Source: Hylemonella sp. (lineage in GTDB: Bacteria; Pseudomonadota; Gammaproteobacteria; Burkholderiales; Burkholderiaceae_C). From it: a stretch of DNA of 64,000 bases. A program made the position numbers and the translations under genes. The notes beneath the pieces are model-generated. The model ran no database searches and had not been told where the DNA came from. It saw only the letters and a list, made by a program, of their open reading frames with translations. The stretch lies in NCBI RefSeq assembly GCF_027532185.1, contig NZ_JAPZSV010000002.1, positions 372,001-436,000 of the forward strand. Reading direction: 5' to 3'. Of this stretch, positions 31,142 to 39,303 are shown piece by piece; within the stretch, counting starts at the first letter, position 1; every line of letters starts with the position of its first letter.

Positions 31142-32314
31142 ATGTTCCGTGCCCTCACCGTGACTCGAACGTCCTCTCCCGCCCCCACGCGCCGCCAGCT
31201 CCTGCTGGCCGCCGCCAGCCTGCCCCTGCTGGGTGCTGCCCACGCCCAGGCGCCGCGGCCCGCAACGCTTGCGCGTGCACCCGAGATCGTGCAGATCGTC
31301 GACAGCGCCACCGACCAGCTCGATGTCTCGCGCGACTTCCTCATCGGCTCACGCGCCGCGTGGCAGGAGTTCAATGCCCGTGGCGGCTGGCGCGGCCGTG
31401 CCGTGCAGCACACCGTGATCGAGGTGGATGGCAGCCCCGCCAGCCTGCGCCAGGCAGTGGAGACCGTGCGCGCCCTGCCCGCCTGCGTGGCCCTGTGCGG
31501 TACCGCGGGGGACCGCACCGCCGCCCAGCTGGTGGAGCTCTTGCGCCTGGACCCGCTGGAGATCGCCCACGCCGCACCCTGGCTGCACCAGGACCTGGCC
31601 GCGGGCGCCGAACAGCGCACCTTCCCCATCTTCGCCTCGCGCCAGGAGCAGATCGCCCACGCGCTGCGCTCGCTCTCGGTCATCGGCGTGCCCGAGCTCG
31701 GCGTGGTCTATGCCTCCGCGCAGGAACAGCGCCTCTACGAGAACGAGGTCCAGCGCATCGTGCGCACCCTGCAGCTGCAGCTGCGCCTGCAGACCTACGC
31801 GCCCGCCGGCAGCCTGCAGGAGCTGGGCCGCAAGCTCACGGCCCAGACCCCGCCCATCCTGCTCCTCGTCGGCGGCACGCCCGAGCTCGCACAGTTCACC
31901 CAGGGCCTGGAGCGGCAGGACCGCCAGCGCTACGTCATCGGCCTGGCCGACGTGAACCTGCAGACGCTCAACCAGCTCGGCTCGTCGCGCAACACCCCCG
32001 TGATGGCCACCCAGGTCGTGCCTATGGTCACGGCCGGCCTGCCCATCGTGCGCGCCTACCGTGAGACGCTGGCGCGCCTCTTCGACGAACCGCCGACGCC
32101 GCAGAGCCTGGCCGGCTACATCGCTGCGCGCTACGCCCAGGACGTGCTGCAGACCGTGGAATCCACGGCCAGCCGTGCCCAGGTGCTGCAGGCCTTCCGC
32201 CAGCGCAACCAGCTGGACCTGGCGGGCTTTCGCATCAGCTTCCAGGCCCAGCGCCGCAGCAGCGCCTACGTCACGCAGAGCATGCTCACGGCGGACGGCC
32301 GTATCTTGGGATGA
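31142..32314 (+). CDS. ABC transporter substrate-binding protein (type 1 periplasmic binding fold)
   Basis: Tat/Sec-like signal RRQLLLAAASLPLLGAAHAQ; LivJ/K-like layout. Confidence 0.7.
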   Translation: MFRALTVTRTSSPAPTRRQLLLAAASLPLLGAAHAQAPRPATLARAPEIVQIVDSATDQLDVSRDFLIGSRAAWQEFNARGGWRGRAVQHTVIEVDGSPASLRQAVETVRALPACVALCGTAGDRTAAQLVELLRLDPLEIAHAAPWLHQDLAAGAEQRTFPIFASRQEQIAHALRSLSVIGVPELGVVYASAQEQRLYENEVQRIVRTLQLQLRLQTYAPAGSLQELGRKLTAQTPPILLLVGGTPELAQFTQGLERQDRQRYVIGLADVNLQTLNQLGSSRNTPVMATQVVPMVTAGLPIVRAYRETLARLFDEPPTPQSLAGYIAARYAQDVLQTVESTASRAQVLQAFRQRNQLDLAGFRISFQAQRRSSAYVTQSMLTADGRILG

Positions 32315-32429
32315 GCGCATGGCCGCCGCCGTCACGCACGATGCCCCGCTGCCGTCTCGACCGGCACGGCGGCGCCGGAGTTCGCCCGGGCGGCTCAGCG
32401 ACAATACGCCGCTGCCCTCCATCCCGCCC

Positions 32430-33926
32430 ATGAAAAACGGAACCGACCTCGCCGCCATCGACCTGGGCTCCAACAGCTTCCGGCTCGAAATCGCCCAGCT
32501 CGACCACGGCCTGCTCAAGCGTCGTGAATACCTCAAGGAAACCGTGCGCCAGGGTAACGGTCTGGACGCCGAACGCAATCTCACGCGTGAGGCCATGCAG
32601 CGCGGCTGGGACTGCCTGGGCCGCTTCGCCGAACGCTTGGCCGGCTTCAAGAAGGCCCAGGTGCGTGCCGTCGCCACCCAGACCCTGCGCGAAGCGCGCA
32701 ACCGCGAGGCGTTTCTGGACCGCGCGCAGCAGATCCTGGGCTTCCCCATCGAGGTCATCTCGGGCCGCGAGGAGGCGCGACTGATCTACCAGGGCGTGGC
32801 CCACCTGCTGCCGCAAAGTGACGAACGCCGTCTGGTGGTGGACATCGGCGGACGCTCGACCGAACTCATCCTGGGCCAGCGCTACCGCCCGCGTTTCATG
32901 GACTCCTACCGCGTGGGCAGCGTGGCCTGGTCCATGCGCTACTTCCCGGAAGGCACGTTCAGCACCGCCGCCTTCGACACCGCCGAGATCGCAGCCCAGG
33001 CCGTGCTTGAAGAGGCCCTCAACAGCTGCCGCCCGCAGGACTGGGACACGGCCTACGGCTCCTCGGGAACCGTGGGCGCCGTGGGCGATGTGCTGCAGGC
33101 CGCGGGCTTCCCCACCGGCCTGATCACGCGCGAGGGCCTGGACTGGTTGCTCGACCGCCTGCTCAAGGCCGGCAGCGCCGAGCGCCTGCGCCTGGACGGC
33201 ATGAAGGATGACCGCCGCGCGGTGATTGGCGGTGGCGTCAGCGTGCTGCGCGCCGTCTTCTCCCTGCTCGAGATCGACGAGATGCAGGTGGCCCAGGGGG
33301 CGCTGCGCCATGGCGCGCTCTACGACCTGCTGGACCGCGAACATGAACAGAGCGACCAGCGCAGCACCAGCGTGCAGCGTCTGGCGCGCAACTTTGGCGT
33401 CGACCCGGCCCAGGCCCGGCGCGTGAGCCAAGTGGCCGAAGCCCTGCTCCAGCAACTCGCGCGTGGCCACAACCTGCCCGAGCTGGAGCGCCACCTGCGC
33501 AAGCTCGGCTGGGCCGCGCAGCTGCACGAGATCGGCAGCGCCATCTCGCACAGCGATTACCACAAGCATGGCGCCTACATCCTGGACAACGCGGACGCCG
33601 CCGGCTTCACCATGAACGAGCTGCATCGCCTGGGCCAGCTCGTGCTGGGCCACCGCGGCAAGCTGCGCAAGCTCGACCTGCAGCTCGACGACGAAGCCTT
33701 CACCCTGCAGCTGCTGGCCCTGCGCCTGGCCGTCGTGCTCTGCCACGCCCGGCGCGACCCCGACCTGCACGGCCTGCACATCGAATGGGACGGCGGCACC
33801 GAAGTCCAGCTCAGCCACCCCGCGGCCTGGGGGGCCAGCTACCCGCAGTCGGCCTGGCTGCTGCAGGAAGAGGTACAGGCCTGGCAGAAGACGGCCTGGG
33901 CCTTGCACGTCCAGGCCACGGGCTGA
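32430..33926 (+). CDS. ppx: Exopolyphosphatase
   Basis: LAAIDLGSNSFRLEIAQL, VVDIGGRSTELILG, YGSSGTVGAVGDVLQ. Confidence 0.92.
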   Translation: MKNGTDLAAIDLGSNSFRLEIAQLDHGLLKRREYLKETVRQGNGLDAERNLTREAMQRGWDCLGRFAERLAGFKKAQVRAVATQTLREARNREAFLDRAQQILGFPIEVISGREEARLIYQGVAHLLPQSDERRLVVDIGGRSTELILGQRYRPRFMDSYRVGSVAWSMRYFPEGTFSTAAFDTAEIAAQAVLEEALNSCRPQDWDTAYGSSGTVGAVGDVLQAAGFPTGLITREGLDWLLDRLLKAGSAERLRLDGMKDDRRAVIGGGVSVLRAVFSLLEIDEMQVAQGALRHGALYDLLDREHEQSDQRSTSVQRLARNFGVDPAQARRVSQVAEALLQQLARGHNLPELERHLRKLGWAAQLHEIGSAISHSDYHKHGAYILDNADAAGFTMNELHRLGQLVLGHRGKLRKLDLQLDDEAFTLQLLALRLAVVLCHARRDPDLHGLHIEWDGGTEVQLSHPAAWGASYPQSAWLLQEEVQAWQKTAWALHVQATG

Positions 33927-33966
33927 GGCTCCCGAGCGGGGCGCCAGTTTGCGCGCCCCAGGCGCT

Positions 33967-34284
33967 CTAGCGTGAGATCTTGCGCTCGACGTCCACCACA
34001 GCACCGGCCCGGAAGGTGATGACCGTCACGGTGTCCGGGTCCTGCTCATGCGGCAAGTAGGTCCAGGTCTTGTCACCATCACGGCCCTGCACGATGGCGG
34101 CCCCATCACGTCCGCGCACGCGGCCGCCCATCCAGGCTTCGTGATCCGGCTTGCCCACACGAGCCAGAACCTCCCCCTCTGTCATACCCATGCGTATGAA
34201 ACCGCGCTCCCGGGCGTCTTGCGCACTGACGACGGCACAGGCCCCAAAGAGCGAAAGCAAGACGAGGCGTTGGAAGTTCTTCAT
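33967..34284 (-). CDS. Small secreted protein, BamE/SmpA-like or DUF2845-like
   Basis: Signal peptide, then GFIRMGMTEGEVLARVGKPDHEAW and TWTYLP. Confidence 0.6.
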   Translation of the reverse strand: MKNFQRLVLLSLFGACAVVSAQDARERGFIRMGMTEGEVLARVGKPDHEAWMGGRVRGRDGAAIVQGRDGDKTWTYLPHEQDPDTVTVITFRAGAVVDVERKISR

Positions 34285-34351
34285 GGTGTATGCGCAGACG
34301 TGAGGTCAAACGAGTGAACAGAGAGCGGGCCTCGGCGGTGCGGTGCCCACA

Positions 34352-34391
34352 GCGCAGTCAACGCCCGAGGCGCCGGGGGCGTTGACTGCGC
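34352..34391. repeat. Perfect 15-bp inverted repeat (hairpin)
   Basis: GCGCAGTCAACGCCC - 10 nt - GGGCGTTGACTGCGC. Confidence 0.85.
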
Positions 34392-34408
34392 GCGCGGCAA
34401 GGCCGCGC

Positions 34409-35068
34409 TCAGGCCAGCCAGCCCACCTTGCGCAGCGTCTGCACCAGACCCTCGGCGAAGCTGCGATAGCCCTGGGCATTGGCATGCACGGTGTCGGCGC
34501 GCAGGTCCGGCTGCGAGAGCACCCGGGCCCAGCCCTCGGCGTGCAAAGGCAACTGAAGTTCCTCGGCCAGCTCCGCGTACAGCGGGTGGTCCTTGAGGCT
34601 GCCCGTGCCTGCGGCCAGCAGCGAGACCTGGGGCACGGCCACCAGCAACACCTGCGCACCACTGGCCTGCGCCGTGCGGCTGATCTCGCGGATCGTGCCC
34701 TTGGCTGCGCCCGCGCTCATCTGGCGCAGAAAGTCATTGCCGCCGATGCTCACGATGACCAGCTTGGGCTGATGGTCCTGCAACAAGGCCGGCAGCCGTG
34801 CCAGCGCCTGGGCCGTGGTGTCGCCCGAGACCCCGCCATTGACCACCTGCCAACCTGTGAGTGACTGCAGCACCGAGGGATAAGCCGTGTCGGGCGAGGC
34901 GCCCACGCCCGAGGTCAGGGAGTCACCCAGGGCCAGCACGGTGCTGCCGGCCGGCAGGGCCTGGGCCTTGGGGGCACGCTTGCCGCACGCCGACAACAGA
35001 ACCAGGGCAAGCCCGGAGGCCAGCAGGCGACGACGTGATCCCAGAAGGTGCGATGCCATTGCATGCAT
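34409..35068 (-). CDS. tesA: Arylesterase / acyl-CoA thioesterase I-like GDSL hydrolase
   Basis: LALGDSLTSGVGA, GGVSGDTTAQAL, VSIGGNDFLR. Confidence 0.88.
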   Translation of the reverse strand: MHAMASHLLGSRRRLLASGLALVLLSACGKRAPKAQALPAGSTVLALGDSLTSGVGASPDTAYPSVLQSLTGWQVVNGGVSGDTTAQALARLPALLQDHQPKLVIVSIGGNDFLRQMSAGAAKGTIREISRTAQASGAQVLLVAVPQVSLLAAGTGSLKDHPLYAELAEELQLPLHAEGWARVLSQPDLRADTVHANAQGYRSFAEGLVQTLRKVGWLA

Positions 35069-35092
35069 AAAAACTTCCTTGATTATTCCAAC

Positions 35093-35398
35093 TCAGCGCG
35101 AGGAGCCGCTGAGCGACAGTGCGAACAGCACGTAGGCGATGGCCGGCGGGATGGGCAGCAGATGCCACCAGTAGGTGCGCGCCGAGGCGCCTGACAGATA
35201 ACCGTGGATCATCAGCCCCGCACTGACCAGACACAGCAGCGGCAGCACATACAGCGCGGCGTTCAGCAACAGCATGTCGCGCGCGCTCACACCGCCGGCG
35301 TTGGCGATACCGCCCGCCGAGAACGCCACCAGCATGAACAGCATGAAGGCCAGGCTCAGCTGCGCCACCACACTGCAAACCACCCAGAACAAAGACAT
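35093..35398 (-). CDS. Small membrane protein
   Basis: 101 aa, three hydrophobic segments. Confidence 0.5.
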   Translation of the reverse strand: MSLFWVVCSVVAQLSLAFMLFMLVAFSAGGIANAGGVSARDMLLLNAALYVLPLLCLVSAGLMIHGYLSGASARTYWWHLLPIPPAIAYVLFALSLSGSSR

Positions 35399-35434
35399 AG
35401 CCGCTCCTGAATCGCAACGATGGAAAGCGCCAGC

Positions 35435-35851
35435 CTAACAGGCCAGCGAGGCCGTGAAGGTCTCGTCGCCACTGAGGGGACATTCCAGGGCTTCGGCCTC
35501 GATCTCCAGCACCGCACCGTTGGCCAGGGCCAGCCTCACCTGCACCGGGGTCTCGCACTTGAACGGCAGGGGCAGGCCAGGCAGGCGCTGCTCGCCCACT
35601 CTCAGCTCGCTCTCGGCCAGGCGACCCATGGCCCATGCCAGCTCGCCCTGCCAACGGGCCTGCCGGAAGATCACGGCCACGGGGGCGAGATAGCCCTCGC
35701 TCTCCCCCGTCGCCTCCTTGAACCAGCCCACCGGGCACCTCACGTGGGCGGCTGACAAGAACAAGCGCAGGTCGCCTCCATCGGAGACGATGTGGCTCAC
35801 CTGGCTGTCCTGCAGACCCAGGACCGGGCCATCTTGGGGGGACGGCGTCAT
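35435..35851 (-). CDS. Hypothetical protein
   Basis: 138 aa; ATGA-type overlap with the upstream ORF. Confidence 0.5.
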   Translation of the reverse strand: MTPSPQDGPVLGLQDSQVSHIVSDGGDLRLFLSAAHVRCPVGWFKEATGESEGYLAPVAVIFRQARWQGELAWAMGRLAESELRVGEQRLPGLPLPFKCETPVQVRLALANGAVLEIEAEALECPLSGDETFTASLAC

Positions 35852-36099
35852 GGCGCGCAGCGACGGGTCTTGAGCGCGAGACCAGCCAGACCCAGGGCCA
35901 GCAGCAAGGCAGCCCCAGCCAACACGGTGTAGACCAGCACGCTTTGCTGTTGGTAGTTCACCAGTCCGTCGAAGTAATGGCCTTCTTCGCTGTAGGGCAG
36001 ACCGGCACGCTGCCAGGCGACCGCGGCCAGGACACAGGCCAGGGCCGCCGACAAAGCCGACAGGCCCGCACAGAGCATGAACCGGGTCGACCGCTTCAT
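35848..36099 (-). CDS. Small membrane protein
   Basis: MKRSTRFMLCAGLSALSAALACVLAAVAW...; overlaps the next ORF by 4 nt. Confidence 0.5.
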   Translation of the reverse strand: MKRSTRFMLCAGLSALSAALACVLAAVAWQRAGLPYSEEGHYFDGLVNYQQQSVLVYTVLAGAALLLALGLAGLALKTRRCAP

Positions 36100-36144
36100 A
36101 CCGCTCCAGCCTCCAGTCCAGCACACCGCTTGATCGGGACGTCC

Positions 36145-36432
36145 TCAGGTCTCATACGAGGTGAGCAGTACGTCGGCCGCCTGCTCCCTGAGAGGGATGA
36201 GCGCCTGATAGGCGTCAGACTTGAACCACCCGTCGGCCGCAGCAAGGCTGGGGAAGCGTATGACCACGATGTCGGAATGCGGGTTGACACCAGCCAGGGC
36301 CGCGCGCTGTCGGCCCCGAAACACCAGCTCAGCGCCCCAGGGCTGCAAGGTGCCGGGCACCTGGTCGCGGTACGCGACCCATTTCAGGGGGTCTTTGACG
36401 GTGATCTGTCCGACGACGTAGGCGTGAGTCAT
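36145..36432 (-). CDS. DUF1330 family protein
   Basis: MTHAYVVGQITVKDPLKWVAYRDQVPGTL...DIVVIRFPSLAAADGWFKSDAYQAL. Confidence 0.85.
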   Translation of the reverse strand: MTHAYVVGQITVKDPLKWVAYRDQVPGTLQPWGAELVFRGRQRAALAGVNPHSDIVVIRFPSLAAADGWFKSDAYQALIPLREQAADVLLTSYET

Positions 36433-36524
36433 AACGGGGCTTTCCGGGAGGCCATTGGAAAAAAAGCAAGGTTTGCGGTCCACATAGAGCGGGGCCGTGC
36501 TGCACGTTCATCCTACGATGCCAT

Positions 36525-36588
36525 GCTGACGCTTGAGTTCAGGGCCGCCGCCGATAGGCGGAGCGTCTCCTGCAACGAAAGGTTAGGG
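36525..36588 (-). other. attC-like integron recombination site
   Basis: Minus strand CCCTAAC-CTTTC-GTTGCAGG-...CCGCCTATCGGCGG...-CCCTGAAC-TCAAGC-GTCAGC. L'' and L' pair with one extrahelical G; the layout closely resembles classical 59-be sites such as the aadA one (from memory). Confidence 0.6.
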
Positions 36589-36608
36589 ATATGAGCATCC
36601 GTCGCCAG

Positions 36609-37904
36609 CTAGATGAGTGCCCGAAGAGCTTTGAATTCACGTCGTATCAGTCTATGGATAGTGAATCGGGTCGGCTTTTCTCTTGATAACCTTTCAGTAC
36701 GAACTGGCTCGCTGTAAAGATGATCAATCTCATCCTGACACCCGTGTTGTGCAAAGTACTCGCGGGTATTGATCGCGGGTATCGGTGCATATGCGCCCGT
36801 CGTCTTGTTGAATACCGCGCCCTTCACCGCGTAGTGACCCAAGAGTTCACGCAGGCCAGAGTCAAACGTCAGGAACATCGGAATAAAGTACCGTCCATCA
36901 CCACCGGCGACGATAAGCCGCTCCATGAACCGAGGAGCTGCCATATCCCACGCGATATTGTCTAGTTTCTTCAGGAGCCCTCGCTTTCCGCCCCCTTTCT
37001 TGATCCTCTCCAACATCTCAATGGCGTTTCGATCGCAGAAGTACTTATGCGCGATGATGGCCTCCCGATCAAAGTACGCGCCTACAACCTCGTGGATATA
37101 ACTGAAAAACTGACCCATCTTGTGCTTTGCGCTCTTGCCAGATGACAACTGTATCTTGACCATCCCGATGAGTTGAAGAAGGATCAACCTCTGCAAAAGA
37201 ACGAAATTCAGGACATGATCTTTTCCGACTTCTGATGCGTAGAAATCGTAGGTGAAGTCGATCGCATAACGAGCAGCTTGTCGGAACGAAAACTCGGGAC
37301 GCGGATTACATGTTCTTTTGTATTCTTGACAATTGATGCTTCGAAAGATCTGCAGACTGACAAGATTATTTCGGAACCCCCTATTCAGAGATTTCCAGAA
37401 CTGCAATTTTGAGGACGGGTCGCGCTCGATTATTGGTAGGACGTTCTTGACATTTTCGGTCATGTAAAAGAGATGATCGAAATTAAGATCGTCATGCAAA
37501 ATGTCGTCTACCAGCGACACAACCTTTGATTGAACGTTGCCAAGTGATTCTCCGCGGACGAGCTTGTCAATGTACGTTGCGATGTTTGTATCAAACATCA
37601 CCGAATAATCAATACGAAATTGAAATTCTCCGGACGAGAACATCCCAGTAAGAAGCTCGTCGTCCAGAAAATATATCTTCTCGGAAGAAAAGTATGGCAC
37701 CAAATAGCTATGTGGCTTGCCAATGTACTTTTTGACGGACTGCGGGATTATTGCTTTGTCATATCTACCAAGCGCAACCATCGCCGAAAGGTCTGGGTGT
37801 TTTCTCTGAAGAATAGCCCAGGCTAACGCTGCATCGGACGGGTCTTCGGCTTTCGACAACGCAAACAGGCACATCTTTACCGCATCTTGGTTGAACTCTT
37901 CCAT
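36609..37904 (-). CDS. Orphan hypothetical protein with PIN-like motifs in a low-GC island
   Basis: Clearly AT-richer than its neighbours. Motifs DYSVMFDTNIATYIDKLV and FIPMFLTFDSGLRELLGHY resemble PIN acidic motifs. No confident family. Confidence 0.65.
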   Translation of the reverse strand: MEEFNQDAVKMCLFALSKAEDPSDAALAWAILQRKHPDLSAMVALGRYDKAIIPQSVKKYIGKPHSYLVPYFSSEKIYFLDDELLTGMFSSGEFQFRIDYSVMFDTNIATYIDKLVRGESLGNVQSKVVSLVDDILHDDLNFDHLFYMTENVKNVLPIIERDPSSKLQFWKSLNRGFRNNLVSLQIFRSINCQEYKRTCNPRPEFSFRQAARYAIDFTYDFYASEVGKDHVLNFVLLQRLILLQLIGMVKIQLSSGKSAKHKMGQFFSYIHEVVGAYFDREAIIAHKYFCDRNAIEMLERIKKGGGKRGLLKKLDNIAWDMAAPRFMERLIVAGGDGRYFIPMFLTFDSGLRELLGHYAVKGAVFNKTTGAYAPIPAINTREYFAQHGCQDEIDHLYSEPVRTERLSREKPTRFTIHRLIRREFKALRALI

Positions 37905-38146
37905 TTGACTAACGATAAAGGAAGTGAAATGTCCCTAACGTGAAGGTGTGCGGGGCTCGCGCAACGAGCATCCGTCACTACCGTCATGTTCCGTTTCGGT
38001 CAACAGCATCTCTTGGCACTTCGGTGCTAGATTCATACAGACCACTATTTTTTAACGGCCACTCTCGTAGCTGAGCCAGAGCGGCCGTACCAAGAGCTCG
38101 CTCTTGTTAGCGCGCTGTGGTAGCTACCTGAACTATCAGAAAACGG

Positions 38147-38200
38147 TGATCTACAAACAGCCTTCAGCGGTGTTAGCACCACTGTTTTAGCCGTAGATCA
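38147..38200. repeat. Nested inverted repeat (three paired segments)
   Basis: TGATCTAC-AAACAG-ccttcagc-GGTG-ttag-CACC-a-CTGTTT-tagcc-GTAGATCA. Confidence 0.8.
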
Positions 38201-38375
38201 GAATGTGACATGAACCGCAAAAATGCGGAATAACATGGATGGATGCTTATCTTGGCGCCTCCCTTTCTGCAAGCTAAGTGCTTGTTTTGTTTGAAGAATT
38301 TATGTCACTATAGCGCAGGGGCGCGCTCATGACAAATCGTATCACGCAGCGATCTAGCCATACGGCAATACCTCT

Positions 38376-39239
38376 TCAAACCCGTCGCAACAAAGCCTGC
38401 CCCGCCTTCACCTCTATCCCAGTTGTCATACCCACCACCAACTCCACACCCTTGGGCGCCAGCACCACGATGGTGGATCCGTGTTCGAACCAGCCCATCT
38501 CCTGCCCGCGCTTCAGCGGCACATCGCAGGCAATCACCTGCTCGCCCCGGTAATCGTGATGCAGGTTCAGGTTCAAAAAGTGCAAGCGCACGCTGGCCAC
38601 GAGGATGGCCCCCACGGGCACGAGCGTGAGGTTCTGGCCGCCGGGTAAGGCAGCCTCGATCACGGCGCGGTCGTTGCGACAGTAAAGACTGGGCACGCGC
38701 TTGAGCGCGATGGGGTTGACGTTCCACATATCGCCCTGGATGTGCGTGACGCGTTGTACCGTGCAGTCGGTGGGCGCGTGGAAGCGGTGGTACATGCTGG
38801 CGCGCAGGCGCAGAGTGACGTAGCTGCCGCCCTGCTGCTGCGCGGCCAGCTCGGCGCTGCCCAGTAGCTCCGTGAGGCTATAGGGCATGCCCTTGATCTG
38901 CAGCAACTCATCCCCTTCGATCCGACCGTGGCCGCCGACGATGCCGTCGCTGGGGCTGCAGATCACCTGCGAGTTGGCGTCGAAAGGTCGCGCGCCGTCC
39001 TTGAGTTCGCGCACAAAGCAGTCGTGCAGGCTGTCGAAGTGCTGCTTCTTCGCCTCGCTGAGGTCCAGCCCGCCAAAGAACTTGAAGAGTGCAATGGACA
39101 CATCACGCACCAGCGGCTGGCGTACCTTGCTGAAACGGCCAATGAAGCGCGTCAGCGCCACGCGGGGCAGGCGATTGGTGAGCACGAAGTTCAGGCTTTC
39201 CTGCTGCAGCAGGCGGTCAAGGATATTTCTGGATGTCAT
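38376..39239 (-). CDS. psd: Phosphatidylserine decarboxylase
   Basis: YHRFHAPTDCTVQRVTHIQGDMWNVNPIAL, C-terminal WFEHGSTIVVLAPKG processing motif. Confidence 0.9.
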   Translation of the reverse strand: MTSRNILDRLLQQESLNFVLTNRLPRVALTRFIGRFSKVRQPLVRDVSIALFKFFGGLDLSEAKKQHFDSLHDCFVRELKDGARPFDANSQVICSPSDGIVGGHGRIEGDELLQIKGMPYSLTELLGSAELAAQQQGGSYVTLRLRASMYHRFHAPTDCTVQRVTHIQGDMWNVNPIALKRVPSLYCRNDRAVIEAALPGGQNLTLVPVGAILVASVRLHFLNLNLHHDYRGEQVIACDVPLKRGQEMGWFEHGSTIVVLAPKGVELVVGMTTGIEVKAGQALLRRV

Positions 39240-39303
39240 GTCGTTTTCACAGGGCTGTCAAATCATCTGAATACAAAGAGTCATCGTCATTTCACACACG
39301 ACC

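Noticed and set aside
38053-38112. TTTTTTAACGGCC...GTTAGCG considered as a second attC
   Set aside because: End cores are attC-like, but the interior forms two separate hairpins instead of paired L boxes; reported only as part of the hairpin-dense region.
36525-38330. CRISPR array or retron in the low-GC island
   Set aside because: No regularly spaced repeats and no reverse transcriptase motif; the repeats are inverted pairs of unrelated sequence.
38308-38727. 139-aa ORF at the psd 3' end extending into the island
   Set aside because: Out of frame with psd and compositionally a shadow; the psd frame carries the conserved motifs.
39278-39295. GAGTCAT-CGTC-ATTTCAC upstream of the aminotransferase considered as a Pho box
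   Set aside because: Only 5/7 and 4/7 matches to the half-site; too weak to list.
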